Positions 27,107 through 36,785 of a stretch of DNA of 64,000 nt are shown here, piece after piece. The notes under the pieces are model-generated. The model was not told the origin of the DNA, made no database searches, and worked only from the letters and a program-made list of their open reading frames with translations. Position 1 is the stretch's first letter, and each line of letters begins with the position of its first letter. Origin of the DNA: Ramlibacter henchirensis (lineage in GTDB: Bacteria; Pseudomonadota; Gammaproteobacteria; Burkholderiales; Burkholderiaceae_C); contig NZ_SMLM01000002.1 in assembly GCF_004682015.1 (NCBI RefSeq), positions 496,001 to 560,000 on the forward strand, in the 5' to 3' direction. Made by a program: the position numbers and the translations under genes.

Positions 27107-27988
27107 ATGACCCAGACCGACATCTTCGCCGACACGATTGCCGAGATGACCTGGTACGAAGTGGACCAGGCGGCCAAGGACGGGGCCGTCCTGCTGTGGG
27201 CCTTCGGCGTGATCGAGCAGCACGGCCCGCACCTGCCCACCGGCACCGACGTCTACATCCCGCAGGCGCGCCTGCGCGAGGTCAAGCGCGAGCTGGCGCA
27301 GCGCGGCGTGAAGGCGCTGATCGTGCCGCCTTACTACTGGGGCGTGAACGTCGTCTCCGGCGCGTTCCCCGCGTCCTACAAGGTGCGCCCGGAGATCATC
27401 CGGGAGCTGATGGCGGACGTGTTCGCCAGCCTCAAGGGGGACGGCTTCCAGCGCGTGTTCTGTTTCTCGGGGCACGGCGACGCGCTGCACAACCGCACCA
27501 TCCACGAAGGCGTGAAGCTCGGCGTGGAGCGCACGGGCATGGACATCAGCTTCGTGATGGATGCGGCGCTCGCGCAGCGCCTGGGCATCCCGCTGGACGA
27601 TGCGCAGATCACGCTGCCGGCCGGCGCGCAGGCCGAGGGACTGAAGTTCTTCCAGGTGAACACGTCTTCGCCGTCTTCCCCCGGTGACGGCGAGGCGCCG
27701 CCGCGCTACGTGGACGTTCACGCCGGACGCTGGGAGTCGTCCATGATGCTCGCGAGCTGCGCGAGCCTGGTGCGCGACGACGTGCGCAGGACGCTCAAGT
27801 CCACCGACCTCGGTCCCGACGACCTGGCGGTGTGGCGTAAGGGGTTCGAGCACGCGCGCAGAACGACGCCGCTGGGCTACTTCGGCGATCCCGCCGCGGC
27901 CAGCGCCGAGGAAGGCGAACGCACGCTGCAGTCGGCGGCTGCCACGGCCGCGGACGCCATCGTGGCCCGGATCCGGGACAAGCAATGA
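27107..27988 (+). CDS. Creatininase-family amidohydrolase
   Basis: A 293-residue metal-dependent hydrolase with E37/H39/D48 (IEQHGPHLPTGTD), a serine-rich SGHGDALHNR in place of the usual NGHGGN, and DVHAGRWESS near residue 205, matching the creatininase metal site. Known members open cyclic amides (creatinine, lactams) or cleave formamides. It lies 25 nt after the dehydrogenase gene and overlaps the Bug receptor gene by 4 nt. Its presence suggests a heterocyclic or amide-bearing substrate. Confidence 0.88.
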   Translation: MTQTDIFADTIAEMTWYEVDQAAKDGAVLLWAFGVIEQHGPHLPTGTDVYIPQARLREVKRELAQRGVKALIVPPYYWGVNVVSGAFPASYKVRPEIIRELMADVFASLKGDGFQRVFCFSGHGDALHNRTIHEGVKLGVERTGMDISFVMDAALAQRLGIPLDDAQITLPAGAQAEGLKFFQVNTSSPSSPGDGEAPPRYVDVHAGRWESSMMLASCASLVRDDVRRTLKSTDLGPDDLAVWRKGFEHARRTTPLGYFGDPAAASAEEGERTLQSAAATAADAIVARIRDKQ

Positions 27989-28956
27989 AGCGCAAGACGT
28001 TCGCCTTCGGTCTTGCGGCCGCCGCACTGCTGCCGGCCGCCCTGCCGGCGCACGCGCAGGACGCAGCCCCGGTGAGGATCGTGATCGGCTTCCCGCCGGG
28101 CGGCGCGGTGGACAGCCTGGCGCGCACGCTCGCCGAGAAGCTGCGCACGTCGCTCAACACGACGGTCCTGGTCGAGAACCGGCCCGGCGCGAACACCTTC
28201 CTCGCCATGGACACGGTGAAGAAGGCGGCGCCCGACGGCCGCACGGTCCTGATCAACTTCTCGCCCGCGTTCACGATCTACCCGTTCACCTTCTCGAAGC
28301 TGCCGTACGACCCGCAGAAGGATTTCGTGCCGGTCACGCAGCTGGTGAGATTCCCGCTGGCGCTGAGCGCCGGTGCGAACCAGCCGTACCGCAACTTCGA
28401 CGACTACCGCCGCTGGGTGAAGGCGGCGCCGGGGCGAGGCTCGGTCGGCATGCCCGGCGCCGGCACCAGCGCGCATTTCGCCGTGCTGGAGATGGGCAAG
28501 GCCCTCGGCGCCGAAGTCACGCCGGTGCCCTACAAGGGCGGCGCGGCGGTGCTGGCCGACGAGATGGGCGGCCACATCGGCGCCGGCATCGACTCGATCG
28601 GCAGCAAGCTGGAGCTGTACCGCGGCGGCAAGATCCGCCTGCTGGCCGTGACCGGCGCGAAGCGCACGCCGCTCGCGCCGGATGTGCCCACGTTCGATGA
28701 ACTCGGCGTGAAGGGTCTCGACTATCCCTCGGGCTGGTACGGCGCGTTCACCACCGGCGGCACGCCGCCGGACGTGGTGCAGAAGCTCAGCCGTGCGCTG
28801 AACGAGGCGCTGCAGGACCCCGCCGCGCGCAAGCAGCTGGAGAACTTCGGCCTCGAAGTCGCCGGCAGCACGCCCGCGGAACTGAAGGCCACGATCGAAT
28901 CCGACAGCCGCTTCTGGCAGCCGGTGATCAAGGCGGCCGGATTCAAGGCGGACTGA
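27985..28956 (+). CDS. Bug/TctC-family periplasmic solute receptor
   Basis: A 323-residue receptor with a signal ending PAHAQD, then VRIVIGFPPGGAVDSLARTL, TVLVENRPGANTFLAMDTV, KKAAPDGRTVLI and VPYKGGAAVLADEM. The start overlaps the creatininase stop (ATGA) and its stop overlaps the unknown helical gene by one nucleotide (TGATG), so all three are probably translated together. It is embedded within the catabolic genes, making it a good candidate for the pathway substrate receptor. Confidence 0.92.
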   Translation: MKRKTFAFGLAAAALLPAALPAHAQDAAPVRIVIGFPPGGAVDSLARTLAEKLRTSLNTTVLVENRPGANTFLAMDTVKKAAPDGRTVLINFSPAFTIYPFTFSKLPYDPQKDFVPVTQLVRFPLALSAGANQPYRNFDDYRRWVKAAPGRGSVGMPGAGTSAHFAVLEMGKALGAEVTPVPYKGGAAVLADEMGGHIGAGIDSIGSKLELYRGGKIRLLAVTGAKRTPLAPDVPTFDELGVKGLDYPSGWYGAFTTGGTPPDVVQKLSRALNEALQDPAARKQLENFGLEVAGSTPAELKATIESDSRFWQPVIKAAGFKAD

Positions 28957-30047
28957 TGAAGACCCGCGAGGTCATCGCGCAGCTGTCCCAGCCCGGCCTG
29001 GAGCCGGCCGCCATGGCCGCGCTGGAAGCGGCTTTCGCGAAGGCGAGCGACGAAGCCTTGGAGGGCGACGACGCGGCCTCGGCGCAGCTCGCGATCGCGT
29101 CGGCGCAGATCGCGATGCGCCTGGGGATCGCGCGCAAGGCCCTCACGACCGCCGCGCAGTACGCGAACAACCCGCGCGCCGAGCAGATCAACCGAACCGT
29201 GGCGCAGAGCAACCTGCTGGACGCCCTCGCCTCCGTCGGGCGCCTGGTCGCCTACGGGCACGGCGAACGGAAGTGGGACGTGGGCACGCCGGCGCCCGAG
29301 CCGCACGCTGCCGCAGCGCCGTCCACAGCCGCCCCGCGCATCGACCTGCTCACCAACATCTGCCGCCACCACCGCGAGCACGAGCGCTTCTACGCCCAGG
29401 ACCGGGTGGCCGTGGCGGCCGACCTGCAGCGCGAGGCCAACAAGCTGAAGGTGGTGGCCGAGGCCTGGCGCCGCAACCCACCGGCGCAGCTGGACCCCGC
29501 GATCGACTTCTCCGACCCGGTGTACGCCCCGGCCGGCTGCACCGACCTGAACGAGCTGAACGCGATCTCGATGATCGGCGTGCTGTTCATGGAAGGCGAG
29601 GCCGAGCCGATCGAGATCAAGGTGCTGAAGGCAAAGCTCACGGCACTGGCGGCTGCGTGGCGCCGAGCCGGCGAGTGGCTGGCCGCCAAGATGGAAGCGG
29701 CCTGGGACCGCGAGCGCGCGATGTACGAGCCGGCGCTGATCGCCGTCGCGCACCAGCGCTACAACACCATCGTCGTCAACTGGCGCGGCTCGCGCGAGCG
29801 GCAACTCGCCGCGCGCGTGCTGGAGATGGCGCTGCGCGTGCTCGAAGGCATCCCTTTCGAGCCCCGGCGCCTGCGCGAAGACCGCGCGGCGCACGCCACG
29901 CGCCTGCACGAAGCCGCCGCGATCCTGGCCGCGGCCGCACAGCTGGTCACCCGCACCGCGGCGGACCTGGCCGACAACGACCCGAACTGGACGGAGTGCA
30001 TCCGCCACCTCGAACAGACATCCCACCCGAGAGAGATCCGAACATGA
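28956..30047 (+). CDS. Unknown two-domain helical protein, HREHER/NWRGSR family (copy 1)
   Basis: I do not recognise this 363-residue protein. No signal peptide or membrane segment is visible. Residues 1-107 are helical and alanine-rich; 108-130 form a Pro/Ala linker; 131-360 carry the conserved part: HREHERFY at 139-146, LQREANKLKVVAEAW at 157-171, ISMIGVLFMEG at 204-214 and NWRGSR at 275-280. A clear paralogue sits at 42120-43238 inside an ABC-transporter operon. The His/Glu-rich motif could bind metal, but that is speculation. Its ATG overlaps the Bug stop by 1 nt and its stop overlaps the hydratase start by 4 nt, so it belongs to the pathway operon. Confidence 0.85.
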   Translation: MKTREVIAQLSQPGLEPAAMAALEAAFAKASDEALEGDDAASAQLAIASAQIAMRLGIARKALTTAAQYANNPRAEQINRTVAQSNLLDALASVGRLVAYGHGERKWDVGTPAPEPHAAAAPSTAAPRIDLLTNICRHHREHERFYAQDRVAVAADLQREANKLKVVAEAWRRNPPAQLDPAIDFSDPVYAPAGCTDLNELNAISMIGVLFMEGEAEPIEIKVLKAKLTALAAAWRRAGEWLAAKMEAAWDRERAMYEPALIAVAHQRYNTIVVNWRGSRERQLAARVLEMALRVLEGIPFEPRRLREDRAAHATRLHEAAAILAAAAQLVTRTAADLADNDPNWTECIRHLEQTSHPREIRT

Positions 30048-30838
30048 ACGACCCCCAACTCCAGGAAGCGGCGGCCTCGCTGCGGGAGGCGGCGCGCACC
30101 GGCCAGTGGATCCCGCCGCTGCGCGAGACCTATGCCGGCATCGACGGCGCCGCCGCCTATGCCATCCAGAAGATCAATACCGACAAGCGCCTGGCCGAAG
30201 GCCGCCGCATCGTCGGCCGCAAGATCGGCCTGACCGCCAAGGCCGTGCAGGCGCAGCTGGGCGTGGACCAGCCCGACTTCGGCATCCTGTTCGACGACAT
30301 GGGCTACGGCGACGGCGAGCCGGTGCCGGTGAGGGTGCTTCAGCAGCCCAAGATCGAAGCCGAGATCGCCTTCGTCATCGGCCGCGACATCGACGCCGCC
30401 GAGCCCACGCTGGTGGACGTGATGCGATCGATCGACTACGCCCTGCCGGCGATGGAGATCGTGGGCAGCCGTATCGACAAGTGGAACATCAAGTTCGTCG
30501 ACACCGTCGCCGACAACGCGTCGTCGGCCGCCTACGTGCTGGGCAGCACGCCCCGCAAGCTCTCGGAGTTCGACCTGCGCATGTGCGGCATGGCGATGAC
30601 GCTGCGCGGCGAGCCGGTCTCGGTGGGCGCGGGCGCCGCCTGCCTGGGCAACCCGCTCAACGCCGTGCTCTGGCTGGCCCGCACCATGGCCCGCGTGGGT
30701 TCGCCCATGCGCGCCGGCGACCTGGTGCTGTCCGGCGCGCTCGGCCCGATGGCGCCCGTCAAGCCCGGCGACATCTTCGAAACCCGCATCAATGGACTCG
30801 GCACCGTGAAGGCGGTGTTCGAAGGAGCCCAGAAATGA
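30044..30838 (+). CDS. 2-oxopent-4-enoate hydratase
   Basis: A 264-residue hydratase of the MhpD/DmpE/XylJ family, adding water to 2-hydroxypenta-2,4-dienoate to give 4-hydroxy-2-oxovalerate. Visible blocks: GRKIGLTAKAVQAQLGVDQP, DFGILFDDM, IEAEIAFVIGRDI and VDTVADNASSAAYVLG. The start is ATG at 30044, overlapping the preceding stop by 4 nt. It forms the usual hydratase-decarboxylase pair with the next gene, which it also overlaps by 4 nt. Confidence 0.92.
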   Translation: MNDPQLQEAAASLREAARTGQWIPPLRETYAGIDGAAAYAIQKINTDKRLAEGRRIVGRKIGLTAKAVQAQLGVDQPDFGILFDDMGYGDGEPVPVRVLQQPKIEAEIAFVIGRDIDAAEPTLVDVMRSIDYALPAMEIVGSRIDKWNIKFVDTVADNASSAAYVLGSTPRKLSEFDLRMCGMAMTLRGEPVSVGAGAACLGNPLNAVLWLARTMARVGSPMRAGDLVLSGALGPMAPVKPGDIFETRINGLGTVKAVFEGAQK

Positions 30839-31602
30839 GCAACATCAAGGAACTTGCCGCGCTGCTGGACGATGCGGCGCGCAATGCCAAGGGCGTGGAC
30901 CAGATCGACCCGAAGGGCGAGATCCCGCTGCCCGACGCCTACGCCATCCAGTCCGCCTCGATCCAGCGCCGCCTGGAGCGCGGCGAGAAGCGCGTCGGCG
31001 TGAAGATGGGCTTCACCAGCCGAAGCAAGATGGTGCAGATGGGCCTGAACGACGTGATCTGGGGCCGGCTCACCAGCGGGATGCAGGTGGAAGAAGGCGC
31101 AAAAACATCCTTCGCGAAGTACGTCCACCCGCGCGCCGAACCCGAGATCGCCTTCGTGCTCAAGAAGCCGCTGGCCGGCGACGTGACGGCCGTCGAGGCG
31201 CTCGCCGCCGTCGAGGCCATCGCGCCGGCGATCGAGATCATCGACTCGCGCTACCGCGAGTTCAAGTTCAGCCTGCCCGACGTGATCGCGGACAACGCGT
31301 CGTCGAGCGGCTTCGTGATCGGGCCCTGGTGCAACCCGCAGCAGGACTTCTCGAACCTGGGCCTCACGCTCTCGATCGACGGGCGTGTGGTGCAGGTCGG
31401 CTCGACCGCCGCCATCCTGAACCATCCGCTGCGCTCGCTCGTGGCGGCCGCGCGCCTCTCGGCCGCGGCCGGCGAGCCGCTGCAGGCGGGCTGGGTCGTG
31501 ATGGCCGGCGGCGCGACCGCCGCCGAGTGGATCAAACCCGGCCAGTACGTGTCGATCGAAATGGAACGCCTCGGCAGCGCCGGCTTCCACGTGGGGGAAT
31601 GA
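30835..31602 (+). CDS. 4-oxalocrotonate decarboxylase
   Basis: A 255-residue decarboxylase of the DmpH/XylI/AmnE family, homologous to the hydratase. It has [40 protein letters not shown] and [15 protein letters not shown]. It converts 4-oxalocrotonate (2-oxohex-3-enedioate) to 2-oxopent-4-enoate with release of CO2. DVIWGRLT and FKFSLPDV separate it from the hydratase. The gene overlaps the hydratase stop and ends 1 nt before the acetaldehyde dehydrogenase gene. Confidence 0.92.
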   Translation: MSNIKELAALLDDAARNAKGVDQIDPKGEIPLPDAYAIQSASIQRRLERGEKRVGVKMGFTSRSKMVQMGLNDVIWGRLTSGMQVEEGAKTSFAKYVHPRAEPEIAFVLKKPLAGDVTAVEALAAVEAIAPAIEIIDSRYREFKFSLPDVIADNASSSGFVIGPWCNPQQDFSNLGLTLSIDGRVVQVGSTAAILNHPLRSLVAAARLSAAAGEPLQAGWVVMAGGATAAEWIKPGQYVSIEMERLGSAGFHVGE

Positions 31603-31603
31603 G

Positions 31604-32569
31604 ATGACGCAAGACAGGAAACTGAAGGTGGCGATCATCGGCTCGGGCAACATCGGCACCGACCTGATGATCAAGGTAATGCGCAATGCCAAGCACCTGG
31701 AGATGGGTGCGATGGTGGGCGTGGACCCCGAATCCGACGGCCTCGCCCGCGCCAAGCGCCTGGGCGTGGCGACGACGGCCGAAGGCATCGACGGGCTGCT
31801 GAAGCTGCCGGTGTTCAAGGAGATCGACGTCGCCTTCGACGCGACGTCGGCCGGCGCGCACAAGAAGCACGACGAGATCCTGCGCAAGCACGGCGTGCAG
31901 GTGATCGACCTCACGCCGGCGGCGATCGGCCCCTACGTGATCCCGTCCATCAACCTGGAGGAAGTGGACGCGCCCAACATCAACATGGTGACCTGCGGCG
32001 GGCAGGCGACCATCCCGATGGTGGCCGCCGTCTCCCGCGTGGCCAAGGTGCACTACGGCGAGATCGTGGCGTCGATCGCCAGCAAGTCGGCCGGCCCCGG
32101 CACGCGCGCCAACATCGACGAGTTCACCGAGACGACGCGCCTGGCCATCGAGAAGCTCGGCGGCGCCGAGCGCGGCAAGGCGGTGATCGTCCTGAACCCG
32201 GCCGAGCCGCCGCTGATCATGCGCGACACCGTGTTCGTGCTCTGCGAGCCCGCCGACAAGGCCGCCATCGAGAAGAGCATCCAGGACATGGTGGCATCGG
32301 TGCAGGGCTACGTGCCGGGCTACCGTCTCAAGCAGAAGGTGCAGTTCGACGAGGTGCCGCAAAGCGCGCCCCTCAACGTGCCGAAGATCGGGCCGCGCCA
32401 CGGCCTGAAGGTTTCGATCTTCCTGGAGGTCGAGGGCGCTGCGCACTACCTGCCCGCCTACGCGGGCAACCTGGACATCATGACCTCGGCGGCGCTCGCC
32501 TGCGGCGACCGCATCGCCCGCCGCCGCATCGAACAGAACGCCACCCGCCCGGCGAGGAACGCATCATGA
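31604..32569 (+). CDS. Acetaldehyde dehydrogenase (acylating)
   Basis: A 321-residue enzyme of the MhpF/DmpF family, making acetyl-CoA from acetaldehyde. The NAD site is [12 protein letters not shown] (residues 11-22), the catalytic cysteine is C131 in [11 protein letters not shown], followed by [19 protein letters not shown]. It forms a channelling complex with the aldolase encoded next, with a 4-nt gene overlap. Length and motifs are those of the family. Confidence 0.95.
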   Translation: MTQDRKLKVAIIGSGNIGTDLMIKVMRNAKHLEMGAMVGVDPESDGLARAKRLGVATTAEGIDGLLKLPVFKEIDVAFDATSAGAHKKHDEILRKHGVQVIDLTPAAIGPYVIPSINLEEVDAPNINMVTCGGQATIPMVAAVSRVAKVHYGEIVASIASKSAGPGTRANIDEFTETTRLAIEKLGGAERGKAVIVLNPAEPPLIMRDTVFVLCEPADKAAIEKSIQDMVASVQGYVPGYRLKQKVQFDEVPQSAPLNVPKIGPRHGLKVSIFLEVEGAAHYLPAYAGNLDIMTSAALACGDRIARRRIEQNATRPARNAS

Positions 32570-33591
32570 ATCCCGACAAGAAGCTCTACATCTCGGACGT
32601 GACGCTGCGCGACGGCAGCCACGCGATCCGCCACCAGTACTCCGTGGCCAACGTCCGTGCCATCACGGCCGCGCTCGACGAGGCCGGCGTGGACAGCATC
32701 GAAGTGGCCCACGGCGACGGCCTGGAAGGCTCCAGCTTCAACTACGGTTTCGGCGCGCACACCGACGTCGAATGGATCGCCGCGGCCGCCGAGACGGTGA
32801 AGAAGGCGAAGATCGCCACGCTGCTGCTGCCCGGCATCGGCACCATCCACGACCTGCGCAACGCCTACGACGCCGGCGCGCGCATCGTGCGTGTCGCGAC
32901 GCACTGCACCGAAGCGGACGTCTCCAAACAGCACATCGAGTACGCGCGCGAGCTCGGCATGGACACCGTGGGCTTCCTGATGATGAGCCACATGACGCCG
33001 CCGCACGAACTGGCGAAACAGGCCAAGCTGATGGAAAGCTACGGCGCCACCTGCATCTACGTGGTGGACTCCGGCGGCGCGCAGAACATGCGCGACATCC
33101 GCGACCGCTTCCGCGCCTTCAAGGAGGTGCTCAAGCCCGAGACCGAGACCGGCATCCACGCCCACCACAACCTGTCCCTGGGCGTCGCCAACTCGATCAT
33201 CGCGGTGGAGGAAGGCTGCGACCGCGTCGACGCCAGCCTGGCCGGCATGGGCGCGGGCGCGGGCAATGCGCCGCTCGAAGTGTTCATCGCGACGGTGGAC
33301 AAGATGGGCTGGAAGCACGGCTGCGACGTGTACAAGCTGATGGACGCGGCGGACGACCTGGTGCGCCCGCTGCAGGACCGCCCGGTGCGCGTCGACCGCG
33401 AGACGCTCGCCCTCGGCTACGCCGGCGTGTACTCCAGCTTCCTGCGCCACGCCGAGGTGGCGGCCAAGCGCTACGACCTGAAGACGGTCGACATCCTGGT
33501 GGAACTCGGCCGCCGCAAGATGGTGGGCGGCCAGGAAGACATGATCGTCGACGTGGCCCTGGACCTGCTGAAGTCCCGCAACACGGCCTGA
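32566..33591 (+). CDS. 4-hydroxy-2-oxovalerate aldolase
   Basis: A 341-residue class II aldolase of the MhpE/DmpG family, splitting 4-hydroxy-2-oxovalerate to pyruvate and acetaldehyde. R15/D16/H19 ([10 protein letters not shown]) and the metal pair H198/H200 ([11 protein letters not shown]) are conserved. It is the partner of the acetaldehyde dehydrogenase encoded just upstream and completes the route to central metabolism. The Liv-type importer genes start 21 nt later. Confidence 0.95.
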   Translation: MNPDKKLYISDVTLRDGSHAIRHQYSVANVRAITAALDEAGVDSIEVAHGDGLEGSSFNYGFGAHTDVEWIAAAAETVKKAKIATLLLPGIGTIHDLRNAYDAGARIVRVATHCTEADVSKQHIEYARELGMDTVGFLMMSHMTPPHELAKQAKLMESYGATCIYVVDSGGAQNMRDIRDRFRAFKEVLKPETETGIHAHHNLSLGVANSIIAVEEGCDRVDASLAGMGAGAGNAPLEVFIATVDKMGWKHGCDVYKLMDAADDLVRPLQDRPVRVDRETLALGYAGVYSSFLRHAEVAAKRYDLKTVDILVELGRRKMVGGQEDMIVDVALDLLKSRNTA

Positions 33592-33612
33592 AGCCCACCC
33601 GCCGCGCTTCCG

Positions 33613-34491
33613 ATGCTCGAACAACAGGTCCTCAACGGCGTGATGCTCGGAAGCACGTATGCGCTGATCGCCATCGGCTACACGCTGATCTTCGGCGTGC
33701 TCCACCTCGTGCACCTCGCCCACGGCGAGGTGTTCATGGTGGGCGCCTTCGCCGGCCTGATGGCGGTGCGGTTCGCCGGCGGCGACGTCTTCATGGCGAT
33801 CGTCTTCGGGCTGGCCGCCGCCGCTGCCGCCGGCGCGCTGGTGGAGCTGCTGGCGATCCGCCCGATCCGCCGGCGCAAGGGCCACTCGCTCGCCCCGATG
33901 ATCAGCACCATCGGCGTGGGCATCGTGCTGCAGGAAGTGGTGGCGCGCACCTTCGGCGCCGAGCAGGTGGGCTTCCCGCACCGCATGGAAGCGACCTCCT
34001 GGCATGTCGGCACCATCACGGTCTCGTCCGTGCAGCTGCTGATCCTGGGCGTCTCCATCGTGCTGATGGTGGCGCTCCATCTTTTCGTCACGCGCACGCG
34101 GCTGGGCATGGCGATGCGCGCCACGGCGGAGAGCGCGTCGATCGCGCACACGCTGGGCATCCGCTCCGAGCGCATCGTGCTGCTCACTTTCGTCATCGCC
34201 TCCGCGCTCGGCGGCGCGGCGGGCGTGCTGGTGGGCCTGTCGTTCAACGCAATCTCGCCCTTCATGGGCATCGACATGGGCATCAAGGGCCTGGCGGCGA
34301 TGCTGCTCGGCGGCCTGGGCAACATCTACGGCGCGATGCTGGGCGGCCTGATCATCGGCATGGCGGAGGTGCTGAGCGTGGCCTACCTCGCCTCGTCGTA
34401 CCGCGACGCCTTCGCCTTCATCATCATGATCGCCGTGCTGCTGCTGCGCCCGCGCGGCATCTTCGGCTCGCTGCACCACGTGGAGGGTTGA
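33613..34491 (+). CDS. Branched-chain-amino-acid-type ABC permease (LivH-like)
   Basis: A 292-residue inner-membrane permease with about eight hydrophobic segments. Family blocks: MLGSTYALIAIGYTLIFGVL, LAHGEVFMVGAF and IKGLAAMLLGGLGNIYGAML. Liv-type systems of this kind in catabolic clusters often import aromatic acids or amides rather than amino acids. It works with LivM-, LivG-, LivF- and LivK-like products encoded to 38790. It follows the aldolase gene by 21 nt, so it is likely part of the same transcript. Confidence 0.93.
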   Translation: MLEQQVLNGVMLGSTYALIAIGYTLIFGVLHLVHLAHGEVFMVGAFAGLMAVRFAGGDVFMAIVFGLAAAAAAGALVELLAIRPIRRRKGHSLAPMISTIGVGIVLQEVVARTFGAEQVGFPHRMEATSWHVGTITVSSVQLLILGVSIVLMVALHLFVTRTRLGMAMRATAESASIAHTLGIRSERIVLLTFVIASALGGAAGVLVGLSFNAISPFMGIDMGIKGLAAMLLGGLGNIYGAMLGGLIIGMAEVLSVAYLASSYRDAFAFIIMIAVLLLRPRGIFGSLHHVEG

Positions 34492-34496
34492 GCGCG

Positions 34497-35306
34497 ATGT
34501 TCGACCAGTACACGGAATCGGTGCTCATCTTCATGCTGATCAACGTCGTGCTGGCGTTGAGCCTCTACCTCCCGGTTTCCGCGGGGTTGCTGTCGCTCGG
34601 CCAGGGCGGCTTCATGGCGATCGGCGCGTACACCTCCTCGTACCTGACCGTCACCTTCGCCTGGCCCTTCCTCGCGGCGCTGGTTGCGGGCGGCCTGGCG
34701 GCCTTCCTGGTCGGAGTGATCGTGGGCTTCCCGGCGCTTCGCATCAAGGGCGTGTACCTGATCATCCTGACCATGGGGTTCGGCGAGATCGTGCGCGTGT
34801 TCTTCCTGAACTTCGAGCGCACCGGCGCGGCGTCGGGCCTGGGCGGCATCCCCGGCCACACCACCCTGCCCTGGCTCATTGCCGTGGTCGCCGTGCTGCT
34901 GGCGGGCTTCTGGCAGCTGCGCCGCTCGCGCATGGGCCGCGCGATCGCGGCGGTCCGAGAGGACGAACTGGCCGCCGAGATCATCGGCATCAACCTGACG
35001 CGCGTGAAGATCGCGGTGTTCGCCATCGGCGGCGCGCTCGCCGGCCTGGCGGGCGGCTTCTACGCGCACTACGCGTCGTTCATCGACCCGGCGCAGTTCG
35101 GCTTCCATCGGTCCGCCGAGATCTTCATCATGGTGCTGCTGGGCGGCATGGGCAATTTCATCGGCGCCACGCTCGGCGCCGTCACGGTGACGCTGCTGCC
35201 CGAGGTGCTGCGCTTCCTGCAGGACTGGCGCATGACGTTCTTCGGCACGCTGCTGATCGTGATGATGATCCTGCGGCCCTGGGGCCTGGTGGGGGCGCGG
35301 CGCTGA
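34497..35306 (+). CDS. Branched-chain-amino-acid-type ABC permease (LivM-like)
   Basis: A 269-residue permease with about eight membrane segments: SLGQGGFMAIGAYTSSY, FPALRIKGVYLIILTMGFGE and GRAIAAVREDELAAEIIGIN, the hallmark LivM loop. It is shorter at the N-terminus than many LivM proteins (about 300-350 residues). The start at 34497 (MFDQYTES) lies 5 nt after the LivH-like stop, and it overlaps the LivG-like start by 1 nt. Confidence 0.92.
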   Translation: MFDQYTESVLIFMLINVVLALSLYLPVSAGLLSLGQGGFMAIGAYTSSYLTVTFAWPFLAALVAGGLAAFLVGVIVGFPALRIKGVYLIILTMGFGEIVRVFFLNFERTGAASGLGGIPGHTTLPWLIAVVAVLLAGFWQLRRSRMGRAIAAVREDELAAEIIGINLTRVKIAVFAIGGALAGLAGGFYAHYASFIDPAQFGFHRSAEIFIMVLLGGMGNFIGATLGAVTVTLLPEVLRFLQDWRMTFFGTLLIVMMILRPWGLVGARR

Positions 35307-36073
35307 TGCTCGAGATTCGCTCCATCTCCAAGACCTTCGGCGGCTACCAGGCCGTGAGCGAGGTCAGCACCACCGTTCGGCAAGGCACGATCCACGCGGT
35401 GATCGGCCCCAACGGCGCGGGCAAGACCACGCTGTTCAACCTGGTGAGCGGCGTGCTTCCGCCCAGCGCGGGCAGCGTCTCCCTCGAAGGCCAGGAGCTC
35501 ACCGGGCGGCGGCCCGACCGCATCGCCCGCATGGGCCTGGTGCGCACCTTTCAGGGCGTGCGCCTGTTCGGCGCCATGACCGTGCTGGAGAACGTGCAGA
35601 CCGGCCGCTACATCCGTACGTCCAGCGACCTGCTGCCGATGTTCCTGCGCATCCCCGGCCGCGAGGGGAAGCAGGAAGCGGCCACTCGCGAACGCGCGAT
35701 GCAGCTGCTGGACATGGTGGGTCTGGCAAAGCAGGCCGATGCCATTGCCGCGGACCTGGCCCTGGCCGACCAGCGCCGCCTGGAGATCGCCCGCGCGCTC
35801 GCCACCGAGCCGCGCATGCTGCTGCTGGACGAACCGGTCGCCGGCATGAACCCGGTCGAGGTGAAGGAAGCCGCGCAGCTGATCCAGCGCATCCGCGACA
35901 GCGGCGTGACGGTGCTGCTCACCGAACACCACATGAGCCTGGTGATGAGCATCTCCGACCGCATCACGGTGCTGAACTACGGCCGCAAGATCGCCGAAGG
36001 CACGGCGGCCGAAGTGCGCGACGACCCGCAGGTGGTCGAGGCGTACCTGGGCACGCCCGAGGGAGCGCACTGA
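35306..36073 (+). CDS. Branched-chain-amino-acid-type ABC ATPase (LivG-like)
   Basis: A 255-residue ATPase with Walker A GPNGAGKTTLFN, the LivG-type VRTFQGVRLFGAMTVLENV and Walker B LLLDEPVAGMNP. The signature region is LADQRRLEIARAL in place of a standard LSGGQ, a departure within the range of LivG proteins. C-terminal EAYLGTPEGAH is typical. It overlaps both neighbours by 1 nt. Confidence 0.93.
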   Translation: MLEIRSISKTFGGYQAVSEVSTTVRQGTIHAVIGPNGAGKTTLFNLVSGVLPPSAGSVSLEGQELTGRRPDRIARMGLVRTFQGVRLFGAMTVLENVQTGRYIRTSSDLLPMFLRIPGREGKQEAATRERAMQLLDMVGLAKQADAIAADLALADQRRLEIARALATEPRMLLLDEPVAGMNPVEVKEAAQLIQRIRDSGVTVLLTEHHMSLVMSISDRITVLNYGRKIAEGTAAEVRDDPQVVEAYLGTPEGAH

Positions 36074-36771
36074 TGCTGCAGGTCAAGGGCGCCGAGATCA
36101 GCTACGGCAAGGTGCGCGCCGTGCAGGGCGCCGACCTCGAAGTGCGCGCAGGCGAGGTGGTCTCGCTGATCGGCCTGAACGGCGCGGGCAAGAGCTCGCT
36201 GCTGCGCGCCATCGCCGGCCTCACCCGCATGCAGGCCGGCACCGTCATGTTCAAGGGCGAGGCGGTGCAGAACCTGCCGGGCCCGGAAGTCGCCCGCCGC
36301 GGCATCGCGCTGGTGCTGGAAGGCCGCTCCACGTTCAAGCACATGACGGTGCAGGAGAACCTGGTGCTGGGCGGCTACATGCGCAAGGACCGCGAAGCCA
36401 TCCAGGCCGACCTGGAGCGCATGCTGGAGCGCTTTCCCGTCCTGCGCCCGCGGCTCAAGCAGCCGGCCGGCACGCTGTCGGGCGGCGAGCAGCAGATGCT
36501 GGTGATCGCGCGGGCTCTGCTGGCCAGGCCCTCGCTGCTGATGCTGGACGAGCCCTCGCTCGGCCTCGCGCCGCTGGTCGTGGCCGACATCTTCCGCCTC
36601 ATCCACGAGCTCAACCAGCAGGGCAGCACGATCCTGCTGGTGGAACAGAACGCGCACCAGGCGCTGAAGATCTCACACCGTGGCTACGTGATGGAAACCG
36701 GCCGGATCGTGCTCGAGGGCGCGCACCTGGCCGACGATCCCCGGGTGCGCCAGGCGTACCTGGGCGTGTGA
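36073..36771 (+). CDS. Branched-chain-amino-acid-type ABC ATPase (LivF-like)
   Basis: A 232-residue ATPase with Walker A GLNGAGKSSLLR, signature LSGGEQQMLVIARAL, Walker B LLMLDEPSLGLAP, switch LLVEQNAHQAL and C-terminal VRQAYLGV, all as in LivF. It pairs with the LivG-like protein. An MBL-fold hydrolase gene is inserted between it and the receptor gene, which is unusual for a Liv operon. Confidence 0.93.
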   Translation: MLQVKGAEISYGKVRAVQGADLEVRAGEVVSLIGLNGAGKSSLLRAIAGLTRMQAGTVMFKGEAVQNLPGPEVARRGIALVLEGRSTFKHMTVQENLVLGGYMRKDREAIQADLERMLERFPVLRPRLKQPAGTLSGGEQQMLVIARALLARPSLLMLDEPSLGLAPLVVADIFRLIHELNQQGSTILLVEQNAHQALKISHRGYVMETGRIVLEGAHLADDPRVRQAYLGV

Positions 36772-36785
36772 AGAAGGAGAACGCC

